A stretch of DNA of 64,000 nucleotides. It comes from Fibrobacterota bacterium (GTDB lineage: Bacteria; Fibrobacterota; Chitinivibrionia; Chitinivibrionales; Chitinispirillaceae). Within the stretch, counting starts at the first letter, position 1; the number at the start of each line of letters is the position of its first letter. Below, one piece after another: positions 26,126 to 33,754 of this stretch. Below the pieces are notes generated by a model. That model ran no database searches, had not been told where the DNA came from, and saw nothing but the letters and a program-made list of their open reading frames with translations. The stretch covers positions 1-64,000 of the forward strand of contig JAEZKC010000048.1 in the NCBI GenBank assembly GCA_023436205.1. The letters run 5' to 3'. Made by a program: the position numbers and the translations under genes.

Positions 26126-27394
26126 TTAACGTTTGAACTGGTAATAGGTGGCTTTGGAACCGCTTACTTCCTGAATGCGAAGCAGCTGGTTGTATTTGGC
26201 AATTCTTTCAGAGCGGGCGGGTGCTCCCGTTTTAAGCTGCCCTGTGCCGGCGGCCACTGAAATGTCTGCAAGGAAAGCATCTTCAGTTTCTCCACTTCGG
26301 TGGGAAAACATGCAGCTGTAGCCGGCTTTCTGGGCCAGTTCAACCGTCTCCATGGTTTCACTCACGGTTCCTATCTGGTTTAGCTTTATAAGTATGGAAT
26401 TGGCGACTTTCATCTCTATGCCCTTTTTGAGGATCTTGGAGTTGGTGACAAAAAGGTCATCACCGACCAGCTGAACGCGGTCGCCAAGTTGTTTGGTAAG
26501 CGCTTTCCAGCCGTCCCAGTCGTGCTCCGAAAGAGGGTCTTCGATGGAGATAATAGGGTAGCGGTCGAGCAGATTGCGGTAAAAATCTATCATCCCTTGA
26601 CTGGGAAGACGTTTCTGATCGGCTTTGAGGTAATATTCACCATTATCGTAGAATTCGCTGGCTGCGGCATCCATGGCCAGGGCGATATCTTTTCCCGGTG
26701 TGTAGCCGGCGGTTTCGATGGCTTTTATAATGAGCTGCAGGGCAGATTCGTTTGAGGAAAGGTTTGGAGCAAAGCCACCTTCATCACCCACACCTGTCGC
26801 CAGTTTCTCGTTTTTGAGAACGGTTTTAAGAGCATGATAGGTTTCTGCCCCGTAGCGGAGTGCTTCCGAAAAGCTTGGAGCACCAATGGGGGCGATCATG
26901 AATTCCTGGATGTCTACATTGGTATCTGCGTGGGCTCCACCGTTCAGGATATTGAAAAATGGTACTGGAAGAGGTTCATATCTGCCACCGCTCAAATAGA
27001 GGAAAAGAGGCATTCTCTTGTCTGCTGCTGCAGCTTTGGCCAGGGCCATGGAAATCCCCAGAATGGCATTTGCACCCAGCTTCTCCTTGTTTTCTGTTCC
27101 ATCCATGGCGATCATCATGCGATCGAGCTGTCCCTGTTCTGAAGGGTCTTTACCAACCAGGGCCGGACCAAGAGTATTATTAACATTTGCAACTGCCTTC
27201 TGAACCCCTTTACCTCCATAGCGTTTCTTATCACCATCGCGCAGCTCTATGGCTTCCCTGCTTCCAGTTGAAGCTCCGGAAGGAACCCCGGCTCGGACAC
27301 TGATGTCGTTGTCTAGAAGGATTTCCACTTCCACAGTGGGGTTTCCGCGGGAGTCGAGAATTTCTCTGCCGAGGACCTTTTTAATCAGGGACAT
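26126..27394 (-). CDS. eno: Enolase (phosphopyruvate hydratase)
   Basis: A 422-residue glycolytic enzyme converting 2-phosphoglycerate to phosphoenolpyruvate with two Mg2+. All conserved parts are present: REILDSRGNPTVEVE at the N-terminus, GAHADTNVDIQEFMI, VGDEGGFAPNL, the metal ligands in SIEDP and VGDDLFVTN, catalytic Lys in SILIKLNQIG, and SHRSGETEDAFLADI. It is a monocistronic gene with its own terminator, divergent from the ferredoxin gene. Confidence 0.98.
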   Translation of the reverse strand: MSLIKKVLGREILDSRGNPTVEVEILLDNDISVRAGVPSGASTGSREAIELRDGDKKRYGGKGVQKAVANVNNTLGPALVGKDPSEQGQLDRMMIAMDGTENKEKLGANAILGISMALAKAAAADKRMPLFLYLSGGRYEPLPVPFFNILNGGAHADTNVDIQEFMIAPIGAPSFSEALRYGAETYHALKTVLKNEKLATGVGDEGGFAPNLSSNESALQLIIKAIETAGYTPGKDIALAMDAAASEFYDNGEYYLKADQKRLPSQGMIDFYRNLLDRYPIISIEDPLSEHDWDGWKALTKQLGDRVQLVGDDLFVTNSKILKKGIEMKVANSILIKLNQIGTVSETMETVELAQKAGYSCMFSHRSGETEDAFLADISVAAGTGQLKTGAPARSERIAKYNQLLRIQEVSGSKATYYQFKR

Positions 27395-27541
27395 AGAGTA
27401 ACCTCCTGAGGGTAATTTGTGGTTCTTTGCTGGAAAAGGGATATAACAGTATCAAAATGCATGCCGTTTAATGTATCTTGAATAATGGTCTGAGGCTTGC
27501 AGGAGTGCTCTTTTACTGATTTTTTCCCGGGAGCCTCAGCC

Positions 27542-27757
27542 ATGAGAGTAAAAATTGAAAACGATTTGTGTGCAGGATGTGGGATGTGTGTCAGTTTGAG
27601 CCCTGAGCTGTTTGGTTTTGCCCCCAGCGGGAAGGCTGTTCCCAAGGTGTTCAGCGTGCCTGTGTCTCTGGAGGATGAATGCAGTCTGGCTACTCAGTTC
27701 TGCCCCAAAAACGCAATCAGGGTTCTTAATTGCAAACAGACCGATTGGCTTGAGTAA
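27542..27757 (+). CDS. Single-cluster [4Fe-4S] ferredoxin
   Basis: A 71-residue ferredoxin with Cys ligands in LCAGCGMC near residue 10 and the fourth Cys in QFCPKNAI near residue 57. It carries low-potential electrons. The ATG at 27542 is preceded by GGGAG. The leader has an inverted repeat TGAGGCT / AGCCTCA (about 27491-27539). It lies 20 bases before a radical SAM gene and could be its electron donor; this is inference from spacing. Confidence 0.88.
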   Translation: MRVKIENDLCAGCGMCVSLSPELFGFAPSGKAVPKVFSVPVSLEDECSLATQFCPKNAIRVLNCKQTDWLE

Positions 27758-27777
27758 TTCTTGTTTTGGGAGTAATA

Positions 27778-28788
27778 ATGAAGGAAGCGCTTCTTTGGGA
27801 TAAGGCTGAAGATGGTTACGTTCAGTGTAGGTTGTGTTCCTATAACTGTCGAATAAAGGAGGGAACGTTCGGGTTCTGCTCTGTAAGAAAAAATATTGAC
27901 GGATCACTTTTTACCTATGCTTACGGGAAAGTTGTTGCTGAAAATGCTGATCCTGTGGAGAAAAAGCCGCTCTTTCATTTTCTTCCGGGTAGCAGTACCT
28001 ATTCAATTGCCACTATCGGCTGCAATTTCCGCTGCGGTTTTTGTCAGAACTGGAGTATCAGTCAGAATGCTCATGGTGAGATCGAGGGAAACTGGGGGAG
28101 GAGTGCTGATCCACAGAGCATCGTCTCAAGTGCCCTTGAGCAGGGGTGTAAAAGCATCTCTTTCACCTATACCGAGCCCACCATTTTTTTGGAATATGCA
28201 CTTGACACTATGAAAATCGCCAGGGATAGTGGTCTTAAAACAGTGTTTGTATCAAACGGCTACATGAGTGCTGAAGCTCTTGAAATGATCTGTCCCTACC
28301 TGGATGCCTGTAATATAGATCTCAAGGCCTTTACAGACGATTACTACCGAAAGTTTTGTAAAGCCAGCCTCGCACCGGTTCTTGAGTCATTAAAAAAGAT
28401 TCACAGTCTTGGTATTTGGCTTGAAATCACCACACTTGTCATCCCTGAAGAGAACGACTCCGAAGAGGAGCTGGGGGGGATTGCCTCATTTATTGCCGAA
28501 GAGCTCGACAAAAACATCCCTTGGCATGTGTCAAAGTTTTTCCCTCAATATGAACTGACCGATCATCCATCCACACCGGCATCAACAATACAAAGGGCAA
28601 AAAGGATCGGTGAAGAATCGGGTTTGCGTTATGTTTATGCCGGGAATCTGGGAGGGGCATCCGATACTGTATGTCCAGTCTGCGGAGAGGTGATAATTCA
28701 CAGAAGCGGCTACAGGACAGACTGCCCCTGGATGGAGGATGGTCGCTGCAAGACCTGCGGAGCAAAGATCAGTGGTGTTTGGAAATGA
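27778..28788 (+). CDS. amrS: AmmeMemoRadiSam system radical SAM enzyme (AmrS/PflA-like)
   Basis: A 336-residue radical SAM protein. The N-terminal Cys motif VQCRLCSYNCRIKEGTFGFC is followed by the SAM cluster motif CNFRCGFC (about 82-89). A C-terminal zinc-ribbon-like part is present (CPVCGEV, later DCPW and CKTCG). This is the family that occurs with AMMECR1 and Memo proteins. Neither partner is in this window, so the enzyme may work with unlinked partners. The start at 27778 has GGGAG 5 bases upstream. It is probably co-transcribed with the ferredoxin. The substrate is unknown. Confidence 0.87.
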   Translation: MKEALLWDKAEDGYVQCRLCSYNCRIKEGTFGFCSVRKNIDGSLFTYAYGKVVAENADPVEKKPLFHFLPGSSTYSIATIGCNFRCGFCQNWSISQNAHGEIEGNWGRSADPQSIVSSALEQGCKSISFTYTEPTIFLEYALDTMKIARDSGLKTVFVSNGYMSAEALEMICPYLDACNIDLKAFTDDYYRKFCKASLAPVLESLKKIHSLGIWLEITTLVIPEENDSEEELGGIASFIAEELDKNIPWHVSKFFPQYELTDHPSTPASTIQRAKRIGEESGLRYVYAGNLGGASDTVCPVCGEVIIHRSGYRTDCPWMEDGRCKTCGAKISGVWK

Positions 28789-28885
28789 AGGATTTCACCA
28801 GTAATCCAGGAGCTGGGCATCGGCTTCAAGGGTCATTCACAATAAGAGCGCGAAACTGGACGATTTACCAAGTTTATTCCATCCG

Positions 28886-30388
28886 TTATAATTTAAATGT
28901 GGTTCTTCGTTTAACCAGAATACCCTCGATTTCGAAGGCTTCAGAGTTCTTTGCTATTCCGGATGATGGATTTACAATGTGTGTCAACATTGACTGCACC
29001 AGGCCTTGAATGTTGAAATTGTAAGAAGTAAGACCGCGTTTAAAAGCTTCGAAGGTATCATCAAAGCCGATCACGGCAATTTTCTTTCCGATCTGTTCCA
29101 GATAATCCAGAGCGATGGAGGCGGCATAGTCACTTGCACAGACCCAGGCGGTGCACTGTTCGTTTTCAGCTGCTTTTCTGAGCAGCGGCATGGTGAAACC
29201 TCGTACCGACTCGTATTCAAGCTGCTTGTTGAGGTTAATTCTCAGCTTTTCAACTGAGCGGTAAAAAGCTTTGGGCCATTTTGAAAAATCCAGCCCCGGA
29301 AGCAGTTTTTTCATCAGCAATTCCGGCGGTTTTATGATTTCCCTGAATTCATGAGTATAGCCGAGAAAATCCACAGTGTAGGCGTTTACTTTTGCATCAT
29401 CGCCATTTCTGGAATAGATTTCCTGAAGACCGTGCAACCGCGCTTTGGACCAGTCGCATTTGTGAAATGGAGAGATGTAAGCGATGTTGCGGTGTCCGTT
29501 CTGCAGCAGGTACATGGCTACATTCTGAGCGGCGTTGGACCCGGTGGCGATGGAGAATACTTTTAAAAATTTGTTTCGTTTTGCGAAATCTTCCAGGTGC
29601 AGAAGTGATCCCTCCTGCAGCACCGCGATGGGCTTTTTGAAACTGTCGGTATGTGAGAGTACCTGTCTGTAGAGCTCATCGGGACATTCCGCCCAGAGAA
29701 GATAGCCCAGAACAGAACTGGTATCATGAAGCTTGAATGCTTCATTTCCATTCTGGTCGGTGTAAACCACTGCTCCATCTTTTTTCGTGTAGCGAACAAC
29801 TTTCAGATTGATGCGCATTCGGGAGCACAGGTTTTCACAGTTTCGCAGAAACTCGGCACCCCAGGGGGTTCTGGTCTGCATTTCCACAAATGGATTCGCC
29901 CAGCCCAGAAGAACAATGGTTGCAGTTGTCCTCTGTGCTGAAAAGGAAACCACTCTATAAGTCCTGAGACTCTGCGCTATGCTTCCTCCCGCAGCCAGAT
30001 TGTCCAGTGCTTTTTTCAAGGTCTGGAAGCTTACTCCGTAATGAACCCTCATCTCTTTAAGGGAAGGCATGAGGGAGTCGGGGGGATACATGCCGCTGAG
30101 AATATCTTTGTGAATACGGTCACGCAGACCCAGCCACCCTTTCCTGATAACTCCACTGGGCTCTTCCGGGTAAGGTTTTACTCGTATTCCGCTCCCCTGA
30201 AGCACTTCAAGAGTACCCTCACCGGCAAGCTGGTTTACAGCCTTCCACATGGGTACTGAGCTGATTCCGGCCGATTGGGCCAGAACTCGGATGCTTGGGA
30301 GCCTGTCTCCCGGTTTCCATGCACCATTGTCGAGCATGGTACGTATATAATCAATTGCTTTTTGAAGTGCTGGAGATGATTGTTTCAT
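28886..30388 (-). CDS. Regulator with two GntR helix-turn-helix domains and a LacI-type sensor
   Basis: A 500-residue transcription factor. A first GntR-type winged helix spans about residues 5-70 (GAWKPGDRLPSIRVLAQSAGIS). A second, similar one spans about 88-145 (GMYPPDSLMPSLKEMRVHYGVS, then TLKKALDNLAAGG). A periplasmic-binding-like ligand domain follows to the end (QNGHRNIAYISPF, AWVCASDYAASIALDYL, GKKIAVIGFDD). GntR/LacI hybrids usually have one DNA-binding domain, so two in tandem is unusual. It probably controls sugar or polysaccharide genes. It is convergent with the radical SAM gene. Confidence 0.82.
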   Translation of the reverse strand: MKQSSPALQKAIDYIRTMLDNGAWKPGDRLPSIRVLAQSAGISSVPMWKAVNQLAGEGTLEVLQGSGIRVKPYPEEPSGVIRKGWLGLRDRIHKDILSGMYPPDSLMPSLKEMRVHYGVSFQTLKKALDNLAAGGSIAQSLRTYRVVSFSAQRTTATIVLLGWANPFVEMQTRTPWGAEFLRNCENLCSRMRINLKVVRYTKKDGAVVYTDQNGNEAFKLHDTSSVLGYLLWAECPDELYRQVLSHTDSFKKPIAVLQEGSLLHLEDFAKRNKFLKVFSIATGSNAAQNVAMYLLQNGHRNIAYISPFHKCDWSKARLHGLQEIYSRNGDDAKVNAYTVDFLGYTHEFREIIKPPELLMKKLLPGLDFSKWPKAFYRSVEKLRINLNKQLEYESVRGFTMPLLRKAAENEQCTAWVCASDYAASIALDYLEQIGKKIAVIGFDDTFEAFKRGLTSYNFNIQGLVQSMLTHIVNPSSGIAKNSEAFEIEGILVKRRTTFKL

Positions 30389-30554
30389 GATATCCTGTAT
30401 TTTAGCGGTGAACTTCTATTCTACCTCAATAAGGGAACACTTGCAAGCAATTTGGGACTAAACTCCCTTTAATGGTGAAATAATTGGTTTAATAAGTCTA
30501 ATCCGGTCCAGACTTTTTAAGTGATGAAAACCGGTAGTTTGGTTCGCTGCCTGG

Positions 30555-31925
30555 CTACAACTTTCCCTGTTCTTCTCTTATTCTATCATTTACCAGTTCC
30601 ACATAGCGGTCCATGTCGAATTTGCGCTTAAGCCCCTTCTGATTCATGTATCTCACTTTTCCAAAGACGCTCCGTTCCCCCCAGGCTCGATCATGTTTTC
30701 CGAAGCACCAGGCCACTCCTGTGTAGCCATTGGGATCTCTGCCGTCGAGGAAATATTTATTGTTGAGGTAAAGAGCTCTTCTGTAAGCTTCAAGGGGAGT
30801 AGGAGACCATTCAAGAATCTTTTTTGCCCAGTACATGCGCATGTAGCCGTGCATCTTTCCGAGGTGGATCATTTCCCTCTGTGCGGCATTCCAGTAGGTA
30901 TCGTAGGTGGCACCACTCTCCAGCTCTTCGAGACTGTAAATGTTTGGTCTTTTATCGCTCAGGTGTTTTTGCAAAGTGGCCCTTGCCCAGGCTGGCACCG
31001 ATGAAAAGGAATCGTAGTTTTTGTTGTAAAATACGAAGTTCATGCTCAGCTCTCTCTTAACCACCATTTCTTCTATGAATGCATCTCTGTCCGGGGAGTT
31101 CGTTTTCATTACCTTGAGTGCTACATGTACAGGGGAGATTTGACCAAAGTGAAGATAGGGGCTGAGGTTTGAAAGATGATTCAGTGATGGATCATTCCGC
31201 AGCTCTGCAAATCCATTCAGCCTTTCAGAGATAAAACTCCGCAGTGTGTTGAGGGCGGCAGTCTGACCACCTTTGATCCATGTCACTTCGCGCACTGAGT
31301 TGTCAATCGGGATTGCGTTGAGAATGCGAACCGGATCAGATATATCAAACGTTTCCTTTTTTATGCCCAGAGAATCCTTTCTGATTGAAGGAATATGAAC
31401 CGGGATCAGGTAGCTTGCCAGTTGCTTCAATATTTTGGGGCGTATAGTGCGTGCCCCGCTCTCTTCCTTATTTGAAGTTTCCCGAACCGGGACAACTATA
31501 TCACTCTCAACCTGAATCACCGGACGATTGGTCTTTTCGGCAAGTTGCACCCTCCATTGCCGCTGCACTCGAAGGTAGCCGGCATCTACTATTACCGCAC
31601 AAGCCTGGTTTGCTAATTCGATGACCTCCTTAGGCAACCTGCAGATTCTGACTACCATCTGAATTCCCATGTTTAACAGGGAATTTTTAATGTCCGGGAG
31701 TCCCTGCAGCATGAAACTGTAATGCCTTCGATTTGCCTCCGGGAAATCAGGGGTGATCCCGAAGAAAACCAGAAGCGGAAGTTTTCTTTCATTGGCAAGT
31801 TGTGCTGCGTAGGCCAGAGCGTGGTTCCCATCAGTCCTCTGAGACTGCTGCATCCAGTAAAGAATATAGCGTCCATTCTGGAACTGGTTCTGGTTAAGAA
31901 GGGTGATTCTTTGTTTTTGAATCAT
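30555..31925 (-). CDS. phr: Class II CPD photolyase
   Basis: A 456-residue light-driven DNA repair enzyme that splits cyclobutane pyrimidine dimers with FAD. The class II pattern is clear: RYILYWMQQSQRTDGNHAL near the start and YLHFGQISPVHVAL in the middle. The C-terminal part has ATYDTYWNAAQREMIHLGKMHGYMRMYWAKKILEW, then DGRDPNGYTGVAWCFGKHDRAWGER and VRYMNQKGLKRKFD. It is divergent from a carotenoid-type desaturase across only 74 bases, suggesting joint light or stress control. A gap of 166 bases (30389-30554) separates it from the regulator gene, with nothing recognised there. Confidence 0.92.
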   Translation of the reverse strand: MIQKQRITLLNQNQFQNGRYILYWMQQSQRTDGNHALAYAAQLANERKLPLLVFFGITPDFPEANRRHYSFMLQGLPDIKNSLLNMGIQMVVRICRLPKEVIELANQACAVIVDAGYLRVQRQWRVQLAEKTNRPVIQVESDIVVPVRETSNKEESGARTIRPKILKQLASYLIPVHIPSIRKDSLGIKKETFDISDPVRILNAIPIDNSVREVTWIKGGQTAALNTLRSFISERLNGFAELRNDPSLNHLSNLSPYLHFGQISPVHVALKVMKTNSPDRDAFIEEMVVKRELSMNFVFYNKNYDSFSSVPAWARATLQKHLSDKRPNIYSLEELESGATYDTYWNAAQREMIHLGKMHGYMRMYWAKKILEWSPTPLEAYRRALYLNNKYFLDGRDPNGYTGVAWCFGKHDRAWGERSVFGKVRYMNQKGLKRKFDMDRYVELVNDRIREEQGKL

Positions 31926-31999
31926 GGAAAATTCTCCTTGGAATGTTCATCCCCTAAACAGGCGATGATATTGCTATACCATACTTAAGGAGGTATGAG
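31926..31999. promoter_or_regulatory. Shared divergent promoter region of photolyase and desaturase genes
   Basis: The 74-base gap must hold both promoters. It contains an imperfect palindrome TGTTCATCCCCTAAACA (about 31943-31959). An AAGGAGG site sits directly before the desaturase ATG. Confidence 0.4.
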
Positions 32000-33490
32000 A
32001 TGAGCGATAAACATGTTTGCATTATCGGAGCAGGGCCGGGAGGGTTGACTGCAGCAATGCTTCTTTCTTATAGAGGTTACAAGGTAAGCCTCTTTGAAAG
32101 GGAATCGTCTCCGGGGGGGCGCAACCGTTCTCTTCAGTTGGGTGACTACCGTTTTGATACCGGCCCTACTTTCCTGATGATGCCCTTTGTCCTTAGGCAG
32201 GTTTTCGAGCTTGCGGGCAGAAACGCAGATGATTACCTCAAATTCATTAATTTAGATTCTCTATATGTGCTCAATTATTTAAGGGGTTCACTGGCTGTGA
32301 CTACTAATCGAGAACTGATGCAGCAGCGAATCGATGCACTTTTTGCGAATGAACAGCATGGGCTTGCTAAGTTTTTTAAAAGGGAAAAGGTCCGCTATGA
32401 AAAAATGTACCCCTGTTTACTGAAATCGTATTCCTCTATTTTTACTTTCTTTTCTGAACCTTTCATAAGAGCTATCCCGCACCTGTCTTTGACCAAAAGT
32501 TTGTACTCGGTCTTAAGCAACTATTTCAAAAGTGAAGAGCTCAAGATTTCTTTTTCCTTCCAATCAAAGTACTTGGGAATGTCACCCTGGGAGTGTCCGG
32601 GGGCATTTGCCATTATTCCTTATATAGAGCATCAATACGGGATCTTGCATACTATGGGGGGATTGAGTTCCATTTCGGAAGCCATGGCCAGGGTGGCATC
32701 CGAAAACGGGGCGCAGATCTTTTATAACACACCGGTAAAGAGAGTGGCAATCGATACTAAAGGCAACGCTCGAGGGGTGGTGCTTGAAAGCGGGGAAAGG
32801 ATTTCCGCGGATGCAGTGGTGATCGGGGCAGACTTCGGATATGCAATGGGGCATCTTTTCGATCCCGGAGTGATTCGGAAGTGGTCTCCTGAACATCTTC
32901 TGAAAAAGCGTTACTCCTGTTCCACTTTCATGCTCTATCTGGGTGTAGACAAACTCTACCAAGAACCTCATCACCAAATTATCTTCGCCAAGGATTACAA
33001 AACCAATATCGAGTCAATTGTTAAGTACAAGCGTCTTCCGGAAGATTTCTCCTTTTACCTGCGCAATGCCAGCATTTCCGATCCGACACTGGCTCCTCAA
33101 GGTCATTCTGCAGTCTACATACTGGTCCCGGTTCCAAATCTGAAAGCAGATATGGCCTGGGATGAGAGTGATACACTGGAATTAAGAGAGCTGGTGTTGC
33201 AGAAAATAAAAAGTCGCACAACCATGTCCGATCTGGATTCTCACATTGTACAGGAGAAGATTCTCACCCCAAAAGACTGGGAAAGTTCCTATCATCTTTT
33301 TCTGGGTTCCACCTTCAATCTGGGTCATAATCTTAACCAGATGCTTTACTTCCGTCCTCACAACCGTTTTGAAGAAGTGGGCCGCTGCTATCTGGTGGGT
33401 GGCGGTACACACCCCGGATCGGGGCTTCCCACCATTTATGAGTCCGCCCGTATTACGACCAATCTGATCTCCAGGGATCTGCCTTACTGA
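32000..33490 (+). CDS. CrtI-like FAD-dependent phytoene desaturase/oxidoreductase
   Basis: A 496-residue flavoprotein. The FAD-binding start is CIIGAGPGGLTAAMLLSYRGYKVSLFERESSPGGR. Conserved later parts are YRFDTGPTFLMMP, then GILHTMGGLSSISEAMARVA and, near the C-terminus, CYLVGGGTHPGSGLPTIYESARI. All fit the carotenoid desaturase/isomerase family. No phytoene synthase or other carotenoid gene is in the window, so the exact reaction (phytoene desaturation or a related pigment step) is open. It is divergent from the photolyase gene. Confidence 0.85.
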   Translation: MSDKHVCIIGAGPGGLTAAMLLSYRGYKVSLFERESSPGGRNRSLQLGDYRFDTGPTFLMMPFVLRQVFELAGRNADDYLKFINLDSLYVLNYLRGSLAVTTNRELMQQRIDALFANEQHGLAKFFKREKVRYEKMYPCLLKSYSSIFTFFSEPFIRAIPHLSLTKSLYSVLSNYFKSEELKISFSFQSKYLGMSPWECPGAFAIIPYIEHQYGILHTMGGLSSISEAMARVASENGAQIFYNTPVKRVAIDTKGNARGVVLESGERISADAVVIGADFGYAMGHLFDPGVIRKWSPEHLLKKRYSCSTFMLYLGVDKLYQEPHHQIIFAKDYKTNIESIVKYKRLPEDFSFYLRNASISDPTLAPQGHSAVYILVPVPNLKADMAWDESDTLELRELVLQKIKSRTTMSDLDSHIVQEKILTPKDWESSYHLFLGSTFNLGHNLNQMLYFRPHNRFEEVGRCYLVGGGTHPGSGLPTIYESARITTNLISRDLPY

Positions 33491-33598
33491 TAGTGTTTGT
33501 TGGGTGGGTGTAGTTGGTCTGGACTTTGGTCTCCTCCAGGGTGGTTTATTGTGTAGTAAGTTTTTTAATAGCTGATTTGAAAATTCATTAATTTGTGC

Positions 33599-33616
33599 TT
33601 ATTTATCTATAAATAA
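33599..33616. promoter_or_regulatory. 18-base palindrome upstream of the xyloglucanase gene
   Basis: TTATTTAT-CT-ATAAATAA is a perfect inverted repeat about 140 bases before the GTG at 33755. It lies in a 264-base gap that otherwise shows only AT-rich sequence. It is a candidate operator. Confidence 0.4.
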
Positions 33617-33754
33617 CCTCAATTGTGTAGTGGAATTTACTTTTTTTTATGCAAATGAGACAATAATCAATTAAATTGTGAAAGATGTCCATATTTCAAG
33701 TAGAGTCGAAATTGTGATTTAATGCTGATGATAGGTGATTCCCGGGAGGTGATT

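Noticed and set aside
27486..27501. Sigma-54-like motif (TGGTCTGAGGCTTGCA) before the ferredoxin gene
   Set aside because: The -12 part fits but the -24 part matches only TGG; not enough for a call.
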